Below are positions 16,407 to 24,174 of a stretch of DNA of 64,000 nucleotides, in pieces. Each line of letters starts with the position of its first letter. Position 1 is the stretch's first letter. Origin of the DNA: Dokdonella_A sp964582225. GTDB taxonomy: Bacteria; Pseudomonadota; Gammaproteobacteria; Xanthomonadales; Rhodanobacteraceae. The notes under the pieces were generated by a model, which saw only the letters and a list, made by a program, of their open reading frames with translations, ran no database searches and had not been told where the DNA came from. The position numbers and the translations under genes were made by a program. The stretch covers positions 14,037-78,036 of the forward strand of contig CAZORA010000011.1 in assembly GCA_964582225.1 (NCBI GenBank), given 5' to 3'.

Positions 16407-18098
16407 ATGTCCGCGCTTCGAACCCTACCGCTACTCGCACTGGCCAGCCTCAGCGCATTGGCCGGGGCGCGCGAACCGCAAGTCAAGCTGCCCGACATTG
16501 GCAGCTCCGCGGCTGCGCTGGTGTCGTCGCAGGAGCTCGACGACTACGGCGCCGCGATGCTGCACCAGCTGCGCGCCTACGAGCTGGTGCTCGACGACGC
16601 ACTGCTCAACGACTACGTCCACGCGTTGGGTTACCGGCTGGTCGCAAACAGCGATCGTCCCGATCTCACGTTCACCTTCTTCATCATGCGCAGCCCCGAC
16701 ATCAACGCCTTCGCAGCGCCGGGCGGCTACGTCGCGGTCAATGCCGGGCTGATCACGGCCATGGACAGCGAGGACGAGCTGGCGGGCGTGATCGCCCACG
16801 AGATCTCGCACGTCCAGCAGCTCCACATCCTGCGCGGCATCGAGGACCAGCGCAAGATGTCGATCCCGATCATGCTGGGCATGCTGGGCGTGGCGATCGC
16901 CGCCGCCGGCCGCGGCGACGACGCGGCACCTGCCGCGCTGGTCGCGGGCAGCTCACTGATGCAGCAGCGCGCGATCAACTTCACCCGCGGTGAGGAAGCG
17001 GAGGCCGACCGGGTCGGCATCCAGATCATGGCGCGCGCCGGCTACGATCCGAACGCCATGGCGGGAGCATTCCAGACCCTGCAGAAGATCATGCGCGTCA
17101 ACGGCGTCGACGTACCGGAGTTTCTGCTCGACCATCCGCTCGACACGCGGCGCATCGCCGAGGCCAAGGCGCGCGCGGCGCAGATGGGCTGCCCGGAAGC
17201 ACCGCTGCTCGCGAACCTGCCCCCGGTCGCTCCATTGAGCGTCGGCGGTCTCGACCTGAACGTGCCGGACGGGGCCTCCACTGCGCGCGCGGACCAGGCG
17301 ACACCGGCGCTCGTGCGCCAGGCGTCTGGCTGCGGCCCTGAGCGACGGGTGGACGATGCATACTTCCAGCTGATGCGGGAGCGCGTGCGGGTGTTGAGCG
17401 CGATCTCGGCGCCGACGATCCGCGGCTACTATGCGGACAACCTGCGCGACCGGCCAGGCTTCGACACACCGGCCAACCGCTACGGCTATGCGCTGGCCCT
17501 GATCCGCAGCCATGAGCCGGCAGAGGCGGTCACCGAACTCGTCGCGCTGAGTGCACGTGAGCCAGGCTCGGCCGCGCTGCGCCTGAGCCTCGCCAGGGCA
17601 CAGGACCAGACCGGCAACCACGCCGCTGCGCTCGAGGTATACGCAGGACTGAACCGCGACTTTCCCGGCAATCGCGCCGTGGTGTTGAGCTACGCGGGCG
17701 CGCTGCTTGACCGCGGTGCAGCCGACGGCGCGCGGCAGGCGCTCGATCTCCTGCGGCCGCTGCTCGAACGCGACCCGACCGACCCGGCGCTGCAATCGAG
17801 CCTGGGTCGCGCCAGCCAGCTTGCCGGCGACAACGTGCGCGCGGCCGAAGCCTACGCCGAAGCCGCCTATCTGAACGGTCGCGCCGAGGATGCGCTGAGT
17901 CAGCTCAAGCGCCTCGCACAGGACTCGAGTCTCAGCTACTACCAGCGCAGTCGCATCGACGCACGAATCACCACACTGACAGCGCTGGTGCTCGAACAGC
18001 GCAAGGACGGCGAGAGGCGCGATCGCGACCCGCTGCGGGCGCTCCGCGCCGACGGGCACGCGAGTCCGTGGAGCCGGGACGACTCGGCACTACACTGA
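16407..18098 (+). CDS. bepA: Periplasmic M48 metalloprotease/chaperone with TPR domain (BepA type)
   Basis: A 563-residue protein with a signal peptide (first 20 residues). The M48 zinc site is HEISH (131-135) with third ligand Glu199 in EAEADRVG. His243 in DHPLDTRR matches the BepA His switch that can block the active site. The C-terminal half (about 340-540) is TPR-like, with Ala-rich helix pairs. BepA promotes LptD maturation and degrades misassembled outer-membrane proteins at the BAM complex, which fits the lptD and surA genes elsewhere in the window. It is longer than E. coli BepA (487) by extra C-terminal repeats. Confidence 0.88.
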   Translation: MSALRTLPLLALASLSALAGAREPQVKLPDIGSSAAALVSSQELDDYGAAMLHQLRAYELVLDDALLNDYVHALGYRLVANSDRPDLTFTFFIMRSPDINAFAAPGGYVAVNAGLITAMDSEDELAGVIAHEISHVQQLHILRGIEDQRKMSIPIMLGMLGVAIAAAGRGDDAAPAALVAGSSLMQQRAINFTRGEEAEADRVGIQIMARAGYDPNAMAGAFQTLQKIMRVNGVDVPEFLLDHPLDTRRIAEAKARAAQMGCPEAPLLANLPPVAPLSVGGLDLNVPDGASTARADQATPALVRQASGCGPERRVDDAYFQLMRERVRVLSAISAPTIRGYYADNLRDRPGFDTPANRYGYALALIRSHEPAEAVTELVALSAREPGSAALRLSLARAQDQTGNHAAALEVYAGLNRDFPGNRAVVLSYAGALLDRGAADGARQALDLLRPLLERDPTDPALQSSLGRASQLAGDNVRAAEAYAEAAYLNGRAEDALSQLKRLAQDSSLSYYQRSRIDARITTLTALVLEQRKDGERRDRDPLRALRADGHASPWSRDDSALH

Positions 18099-18120
18099 GG
18101 CAAAACCGGACGCATCCAAC

Positions 18121-20208
18121 ATGCAGCGAAGCGCGCAGCGCAGCGTGCTGAACATGGTCGATCCCGCGCTTTTCCTCAACCGCGAACTGGCCCAGCTCGA
18201 ATTTAATTTCCGCGTGCTGGCGCAGGCGGAAGATTCCTCCGTGCCGCTGCTCGAGCGCCTGCGTTATCTGGGCATCTCGTGCATGATCCTCGACGAGTTC
18301 TTCGAGGTTCGGGTGGCGATCCTGCAGCGCCAGGAGGAGCTCGGCGAGCCGGTGCCGGGCGCGGACGGACTCCCCGCCGCCGAGGTGCTGGCACGCATCC
18401 GCCAGCGCGCGTTGGCGCTGGTGCACGCGCAGTATGCCTTCTGGAACGGCAGCCTTCTGCCCGACCTGACCCGCGAAGGAATCGTGTTTCCGCCGGTCGA
18501 GGCTTGGACTGCAATGCAGCGCGAATGGCTGCGGACCTATTTTCGCGATGAGATTCTCCCGGTGCTGTCGCCGCTCGGACTCGATCCGGCGCACCCGTTT
18601 CCGCTGATTCTCAACAAGAGCCTCAATCTGGCGGTGGTGCTGGAAGGCCGCGACGCCTTCGGTCGGGAGGGGCACATGGCCCTGGTGCGCGCGCCGCGCT
18701 CGCTGCCGCGCATCATCCGCCTGCCCGGCTCCGTGGCGCAGGCGCCCTGGGCCTTCGTGTTTCTGTCGAGCGTGCTGCAGGCCTTCGCCGACGAAATGTT
18801 TCCCGGCATGCGGGTGAAAGGCGCCTGGCAGTTCCGGGTGACCCGCAACAGCGAGCTGGTGCTCGACGAGGAGGAAGTCGAAAACATCGCCTCGGCACTG
18901 CGCGACGAGCTCAAGGGTCGCGGCTATGCCAAGGCCGTGCGGCTGGAGGTGGAAGCAAGCTGTCCACCGGCGATCAGCGCTCTGCTCGCGCGCAACTTCG
19001 ACCTCACCGAAGCGGACGTCTATCGCTGCGATGGACCGGTGAACGTCAACCGAATCGAAACGCTGCACGAGGTCGTCGAGCGCCCTGAGCTCAAGTTTCC
19101 ACCCTTCGTACCGCGCCGCCTCGCCGTGGCGGAGGCGAACCTGTTCGAGGCCATCGCGAGGCAGGATATCCTGCTGCACCACCCCTTCGACTCGTTCGAT
19201 CTCGTGATCGAGCTGCTGCGCCAGGCGAGCCTCGATCCCAAGGTCTTGGCGATCAAGCAAACCCTCTATCGCGCTGGACGCGATTCGGTGCTGGTCGACC
19301 ATTTGATCGAAGCGGCGCGACGCGGCAAGGACGTCACGGTGGTGGTGGAGCTGCGCGCACGCTTCGACGAAGAGGCCAACCTGCGGCTCGCCACGCGCCT
19401 GCAGGAGGCCGGCGTGCAGGTCGTCTACGGCGTGGTCGGCTACAAGACCCACGCCAAGATGCTCTTGATCGTGCGCCGCGAAAACGGCCAGATTCACCGC
19501 TACGCGCACCTCTCCACCGGCAACTACAACGAGGCCACCGCGCGCCTGTACACCGATTTCGGCCTGATGACGGCCGATGCCGACATCTGCGGCGACGTGC
19601 ACCTGCTGTTCTTGCAGATCTCCGGCCTCGGCCCGGTCATCGAGCTCAAGTGCCTGCTGCATTCGCCCTTCACCCTGCAGCGCGGCCTGATGCTGCGGAT
19701 CGAACGCGAGATCGCGCATGCGCAGGCTGGTCGTCCGGCGCACATCATCGCCAAGGTGAATGCGCTCAACGAGCCCGGCGTGATCGAAATCCTCTATCGC
19801 GCCTCGCAGGCGGGCGTGCAGATCGACCTGATCGTGCGCGGCGCCTGCGCGCTGCGCCCCGGCGTCGCGGGAACCTCCGACAACATCCGGGTGCGCTCGA
19901 TCGTCGGCCGCTTCCTCGAGCACAGCCGCGTCTACTGGTTCGACAACGCCGGTGTGCCGGAAATCTTCTGCGCCAGCGCCGACTGGCTGGAGCGCAACCT
20001 CCTGCGGCGGATCGAAACCTGCTTTCCGATCCGCGATCCGCAGCTCGCTCGTCGGGTGTACGAAGAAGCCCTGGCGAACTACCTGGCCGACAACACACAG
20101 GCCTGGTTGCTGCAGGCAGACGGCTCCTGGCGACGGGTCACGCCGGGCGCGGACCCGCCGCATTCGGCGCAGCAAACTCTGCTCGCCGCGTTGGGCGTGC
20201 CGGCGTGA
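18121..20208 (+). CDS. ppk: Polyphosphate kinase 1
   Basis: A 695-residue enzyme that polymerises the ATP gamma-phosphate into polyphosphate. The autophosphorylated His is His444 (YKTHAK, E. coli His435) and the second His is His601 (FLEHSRVY, E. coli His592). The metal-site Arg in TLYRAGRDS is present. The N-terminal motif reads GISCMILDEFF, whereas the family has Asn before LDEF (E. coli NNLDEF, Asn45, which contacts adenine); here it is Ile56. The gene overlaps ppx by four bases (GTGA). Confidence 0.95.
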   Translation: MQRSAQRSVLNMVDPALFLNRELAQLEFNFRVLAQAEDSSVPLLERLRYLGISCMILDEFFEVRVAILQRQEELGEPVPGADGLPAAEVLARIRQRALALVHAQYAFWNGSLLPDLTREGIVFPPVEAWTAMQREWLRTYFRDEILPVLSPLGLDPAHPFPLILNKSLNLAVVLEGRDAFGREGHMALVRAPRSLPRIIRLPGSVAQAPWAFVFLSSVLQAFADEMFPGMRVKGAWQFRVTRNSELVLDEEEVENIASALRDELKGRGYAKAVRLEVEASCPPAISALLARNFDLTEADVYRCDGPVNVNRIETLHEVVERPELKFPPFVPRRLAVAEANLFEAIARQDILLHHPFDSFDLVIELLRQASLDPKVLAIKQTLYRAGRDSVLVDHLIEAARRGKDVTVVVELRARFDEEANLRLATRLQEAGVQVVYGVVGYKTHAKMLLIVRRENGQIHRYAHLSTGNYNEATARLYTDFGLMTADADICGDVHLLFLQISGLGPVIELKCLLHSPFTLQRGLMLRIEREIAHAQAGRPAHIIAKVNALNEPGVIEILYRASQAGVQIDLIVRGACALRPGVAGTSDNIRVRSIVGRFLEHSRVYWFDNAGVPEIFCASADWLERNLLRRIETCFPIRDPQLARRVYEEALANYLADNTQAWLLQADGSWRRVTPGADPPHSAQQTLLAALGVPA

Positions 20209-21797
20209 GCGACGCGGCGCGAACCGATTCGCTCCAGGCTGCCGAAGTCGCGAACGACGAGCTTCGCGACGGCGAGCTGCTGGCCTCGGTCGACCTGGGC
20301 TCGAACAGCTTCCATCTCGCCGTCGCACGCTACGAGCAGGGGCGGCTGCACGTGGTCGACCGCCTGCGCGAGGCGGTACAGCTGGCGATGGGGCAGCGCG
20401 CCGACGGCAGCCTGGACGCCATCTACCGCTCGCGTGCAATCACCTGCCTGGCGCGCTTCGGCCAGCGCCTGCGCGCACTGCCAATCGGGCGGGTGCGCGC
20501 AGTGGCGACCAACGCGGTGCGCCAGCTGAGCCGTCCGCAGGCATTCCTGGTGCCGGCCGAGACCGCACTCGGGCACCCGATCGAAGTAGTCAGCGGCCGC
20601 GAGGAGGCGCGCCTGATCTATCTCGGTGCGGCGCATCACCTGCCGCGCTCCGACAGTCGCCGGCTGATCGTCGACATCGGTGGCGGCAGCACGGAGTTCA
20701 TCATCGGCCAGGGCTTCGAGGCGCAGGCGACCGAGAGCGTCCAGGTCGGCTGCATCGCCAGCACCCTGCGTTTCTTCGCCGACGCTCGCTGCACGAGCGA
20801 GCGCTGGCAGCAAGCGCGCATGGAGATCGCCGTCGAGCTGCAGCAGTTTGCCGCCGACTACCGCAAGCTCGGATGGAGCGAGGCCTTCGGCTCCTCCGGC
20901 ACGGTCAAGTCGATCGCCGCAGTGGCCGAAGCGAACGGCTGGTGCGAGCAGGGCATCAGCCGCACCGCGCTGAATGAATGTCGCCAGGCGATCCTGCATG
21001 CAGGTGGCGTGACGCAACTGGAGCTGCCGGGCCTGGAGGAAGAGCGCCGCTCGACCTTCGCTGGTGGCGCGGTGATTCTGGACGCGGTCTTCGACACCTT
21101 CGATCTGACCCAGATCGGCGTTTGCGCCACCGCCATGCGGGAAGGCCTGCTCTACGATCTGGTCGGCCGCACGATGCACGGCGATCCGCGTGCGACCAGT
21201 ATCGCCGCGCTGGCGCGGCGTTACGGCGCAGATTCGGCCCAGGCTGCTCGCGTGCGCACGGTAGCACTTGCCCTGTTCGACCAGATCGCGGAATCTCGCA
21301 AACTTGGCGCGGCTGCGCGCGAAATGCTCGCCTGGGCCGCCGAAATTCACGAAATTGGCCTCGCCGTCGCGCACAGCAAATACCACGTGCACGGTGCCTA
21401 CATCATCGCGCATGCGGATCTCGACGGCTTCAGCCATCAGGGCAAGCAGGCGCTGGCGGCCATCATCCGCTCGCATCGACGCAAGCCGCATCTGGAGTCG
21501 ATCATCGCCCTGCCCGGTCGCCTGCAGCAGCCGGTGCGCTGGTTGATCGCGCTGCTGCGCCTCGCGGCGCTGCTGGAACGCTCGCGTACGAGCGACCCGC
21601 TGCCGGCGCTCCGGCTCCGCGCCGACGAGCAGCGCCTCGCTCTCGAGCTGCCGGCGGGCTGGCTCGACCGTCACCCGCTGACGCAAGCCGACCTGCGCAA
21701 GGAGCAGAGCCGGCTGGAGCTCCTCGGCCTGCATCTCGAACTGCAGACGACGGCCGCCGTCACGACCACGCATGAAAGCAGTCGCGCAAACGCCTGA
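20205..21797 (+). CDS. ppx: Exopolyphosphatase
   Basis: A 530-residue Ppx/GppA phosphatase that removes terminal phosphate from polyphosphate. The phosphate-1 motif SVDLGSNSFHL and the phosphate-2 motif VDIGGGSTEFIIG of the ASKHA fold are intact, as is the Glu-bearing VVSGREEARLIY. The C-terminal helical domain (from about 320) has the HD-like HEIGLAVAHSKYHVHGAY segment of long Ppx proteins. The GTG start at 20205 overlaps the ppk stop (GTGA), so translation is coupled and synthesis and breakdown of polyphosphate are set together. Confidence 0.94.
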   Translation: MSDAARTDSLQAAEVANDELRDGELLASVDLGSNSFHLAVARYEQGRLHVVDRLREAVQLAMGQRADGSLDAIYRSRAITCLARFGQRLRALPIGRVRAVATNAVRQLSRPQAFLVPAETALGHPIEVVSGREEARLIYLGAAHHLPRSDSRRLIVDIGGGSTEFIIGQGFEAQATESVQVGCIASTLRFFADARCTSERWQQARMEIAVELQQFAADYRKLGWSEAFGSSGTVKSIAAVAEANGWCEQGISRTALNECRQAILHAGGVTQLELPGLEEERRSTFAGGAVILDAVFDTFDLTQIGVCATAMREGLLYDLVGRTMHGDPRATSIAALARRYGADSAQAARVRTVALALFDQIAESRKLGAAAREMLAWAAEIHEIGLAVAHSKYHVHGAYIIAHADLDGFSHQGKQALAAIIRSHRRKPHLESIIALPGRLQQPVRWLIALLRLAALLERSRTSDPLPALRLRADEQRLALELPAGWLDRHPLTQADLRKEQSRLELLGLHLELQTTAAVTTTHESSRANA

Positions 21798-21935
21798 AGG
21801 TTGCGGCCGCAGGCCACCGCCAGTCGATCTCCAAGCCGGGCTCGGGGAGTTCGCGTGACAGCTGGCTGGCCGGACCATCGCCGAGCTTCTATCATTCGCG
21901 CCTTACGGCCCGTCCGCTTCCTGAAGGAGATTCCG

Positions 21936-22574
21936 ATGCTCCAGCGTGCGCTGCTCAGCCTCGCCCTGTTTCTGCCGGCGCTCGCCCTGGCCCAGGCCAA
22001 TGCGCCGGCCGCCAAGAACGCCGCCCCGCCGGCCGCCAAGGCCGCGACCAAGGAAGCGCCCGCCAAGCCCGACGCCGCTCCGCGGGTGCTGCTCAAGACC
22101 AACCTGGGCGACATCACCATCGAGCTCTACCCAGACAAGGCACCCAAGTCGGTCGAGAACTTTCTGGGCTACGTCCAAAGTGGCTTCTATGACGACACGA
22201 TCTTCCATCGGGTGATCGCCAATTTCATGATCCAGGGCGGCGGCTTCACCAGCGACCTGCGGCAGAAGCACACGCGCCCGGCGATTCCCATCGAATCGAA
22301 GAACGGTCTCAGCAATCTGCGCGGCACCGTCGCCATGGCGCGCACCATGGATCCGAACTCCGCGACCGCGCAGTTCTTCATCAACACGGTGGACAACCAG
22401 CGCCTGGACTATGCGAGCGACGCCAATCCGGGCTATGCGGTGTTCGGCAAGGTGGTGTCCGGCATGGACGTGGTCGACAAGATTCGTACGCTACCGACCG
22501 GCCCGCAGGGTCCGTTCCAAAGCGACGTACCGACCAACCCGGCGGTCATCGAAAAAGCGAGCGTGCTGCCCTGA
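21936..22574 (+). CDS. ppiA: Periplasmic cyclophilin-type peptidyl-prolyl isomerase
   Basis: A 212-residue cyclophilin with a signal peptide (MLQRALLSLALFLPALALAQ), a 30-residue Ala/Pro/Lys linker, and the catalytic domain from about residue 50. The motifs FHRVIANFMIQGGGF (with the active-site Arg and the QGG loop) and ATAQFFINTVDN are intact. It would catalyse proline isomerisation during folding in the periplasm. A strong ribosome site (gaaggag) precedes the ATG at 21936. The place before lpxH is the conserved ppiB-lpxH arrangement, but this copy is exported. Confidence 0.9.
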   Translation: MLQRALLSLALFLPALALAQANAPAAKNAAPPAAKAATKEAPAKPDAAPRVLLKTNLGDITIELYPDKAPKSVENFLGYVQSGFYDDTIFHRVIANFMIQGGGFTSDLRQKHTRPAIPIESKNGLSNLRGTVAMARTMDPNSATAQFFINTVDNQRLDYASDANPGYAVFGKVVSGMDVVDKIRTLPTGPQGPFQSDVPTNPAVIEKASVLP

Positions 22575-22614
22575 GAGCCGATCCCGCGCGCACCGCGGTA
22601 GCAAACAGGGCTCG

Positions 22615-23370
22615 ATGAGCACGCTGTTCATCGCCGACCTGCATCTGGACGAGAGCCGCCCAGACATCGTGCAGCTCTTCGTCCGCTTTCTGCGCGAGGA
22701 GGCCGCGCGAGCCGCGGCGCTCTACATTCTCGGCGATCTGTTCGAAACCTGGATCGGTGACGATGCCCCGAACGCAGCGGGCGATGCGGCCGCCGCCGGG
22801 CTCGCCGAGCTGCGCCGGCAAGGCGTACCCTGCTTTTATATCCACGGCAACCGCGATTTTCTGCTCGGTGACGCCTGGGCGCGCCGCGCCGGCCTCAGCC
22901 TGCTGCCGGACCCAAGCCGGATCGCGATCGAGGGCAAGCCGGTCCTGCTGATGCACGGTGACCGCCTGTGCACCGACGACGTCGCCTATCAGACGTTTCG
23001 GGCGCGCTCGCACACGCCCACCTGGCAACACGAATTCCTTGCGCGCTCACTCGCCGAGCGCAAGGCCATCGCCGCCGGCGCACGCGCCGAGAGCCGCCGC
23101 CACACCGCAACCGTTGATGAGCGCATCACCGACGTCAACCCGGCAGCCGTTTCGGCCGTGCTGCGCGCGCAAGGCGCGCGCCTGCTGATCCACGGCCACA
23201 CCCACCGGCCCGCCGATCACGCAATCCGCGTCGACGGCGAACCCGCCCGTCGCATCGTGCTCGGCGACTGGTACGAACAGGGCAGCGTCCTGCGGCTCCG
23301 CGACGAGCGCTTCGAGCTCGCCACCCTGCCGCTCGGGAGCGCGACGGTTCGCGCCCCGTCGACGCCCTGA
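22615..23370 (+). CDS. lpxH: UDP-2,3-diacylglucosamine diphosphatase
   Basis: A 251-residue calcineurin-like phosphoesterase that hydrolyses UDP-2,3-diacylglucosamine to lipid X in lipid A synthesis at the inner membrane. All metal motifs are present: FIADLHLDESRPD, ILGDLFETWIGDD, HGNRDFLLG, LMHGDRLCTDD and HGHTHRP. The ATG at 22615 gives MSTLFIADLHL, the normal N-terminus. It lies 40 bases after the cyclophilin gene and is probably co-transcribed with it. Confidence 0.95.
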   Translation: MSTLFIADLHLDESRPDIVQLFVRFLREEAARAAALYILGDLFETWIGDDAPNAAGDAAAAGLAELRRQGVPCFYIHGNRDFLLGDAWARRAGLSLLPDPSRIAIEGKPVLLMHGDRLCTDDVAYQTFRARSHTPTWQHEFLARSLAERKAIAAGARAESRRHTATVDERITDVNPAAVSAVLRAQGARLLIHGHTHRPADHAIRVDGEPARRIVLGDWYEQGSVLRLRDERFELATLPLGSATVRAPSTP

Positions 23371-23582
23371 AGCCGCGCAGCGCGTTACGCGTGCAGCCGT
23401 GCCTTTTCGGCTGCTCCCGACTGCTCCGATTTCCTACAGCGGCGCCGCCGAATTCCCCCGTAAGAGGTCAATGTTTGCCGGCCAAATCGCGCGCCGATCT
23501 CCTCTGCCGCGCGCCCGCGGCCCGCTCGACACTGTGCCCACCCCGCCCCACGGCGCGGTCCACCCCAACCAGGAGAACCAAG

Positions 23583-23969
23583 ATGCATTCCACGACCGCT
23601 TCCATTCTCGCGCTTGCCGTTGCTTTCGCCTTCGCTGGTGGCTACGCCCAGGCCGAGGAACTCAGCAAGTCCGGCAAACCGCTCACCGCACAGCAGCTGC
23701 GCATGAAGAACTGCAACGCCGAAGCACGCACGCAAGAACTCAAGGGCGACGAGCGCAAGGCCTTCATGAGCAGCTGCCTGCGCTCCGCCGGCAGCCCGGC
23801 AAGCGCCGAGCCGACAGCGACCGTCGCCAAGACCCCGACGCCGCGCCAGCTGCAGCGCCAGGCCTGTGGCGCCGAGGCCAAGGCCCAGGGCTTCAAGGGC
23901 GAGGAGCGCAAGGACTTCGTCAAGGACTGCATGAAGGATTCCAAGGCGGTCGCCGACGCGCGCAGCTGA
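23583..23969 (+). CDS. psiF: PsiF-family secreted protein
   Basis: A 128-residue protein with a signal peptide (to about AQAEE, residue 26) and two PsiF repeats: residues 43-66 (CNAEARTQELKGDERKAF) and 92-117 (CGAEAKAQGFKGEERKDF), each ending in a Cys-bearing turn. The four paired Cys suggest two disulfides. In E. coli psiF is phosphate-starvation induced and its function is unknown. Here it follows ppk, ppx and lpxH, but a 212-base gap precedes it, so it probably has its own promoter. I could not define a Pho box. A strong hairpin follows the stop. Confidence 0.88.
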   Translation: MHSTTASILALAVAFAFAGGYAQAEELSKSGKPLTAQQLRMKNCNAEARTQELKGDERKAFMSSCLRSAGSPASAEPTATVAKTPTPRQLQRQACGAEAKAQGFKGEERKDFVKDCMKDSKAVADARS

Positions 23970-23985
23970 AGCGCAGAGCAGGCCC

Positions 23986-24023
23986 GAGACCTCGCCCTTC
24001 CGCATAGGGAAGGGCGAGGTCTT
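23986..24023 (+). terminator. Long GC-rich hairpin after psiF
   Basis: The arms gacctcgcccttcc (23988-24001) and ggaagggcgaggtc (24008-24021) pair over 14 bp, extended by A-T and G-T pairs to 16 bp, with a 6-base loop. No T-run follows, so it may act as a Rho-assisted stop or protect the 3' end. The following 24024-24174 holds nothing recognised. Confidence 0.65.
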
Positions 24024-24174
24024 CGCTCGCTTCGAGCGAAGCGGACGGCGTCGGGCGAGGGCAGCCGCGGCCGGACCTCCATCGCCACAGCACCGTCGCG
24101 GCCCAGTCGGCTCCGTTCCAGCAGCCGCGCCAAGGTGGATCCTCCGCGCCCCGCGGCAGGACTCCAAGCGTGCT

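Noticed and set aside
17968..20439. Very long antisense open frame (823 codons) opposite ppk
   Set aside because: High-GC codon bias keeps the opposite strand open. It has no family features and ppk is certain. The same applies to frames at 2473-3600, 20079-21878, 26342-27541, 30172-31740, 31088-32668 and 60583-63054.
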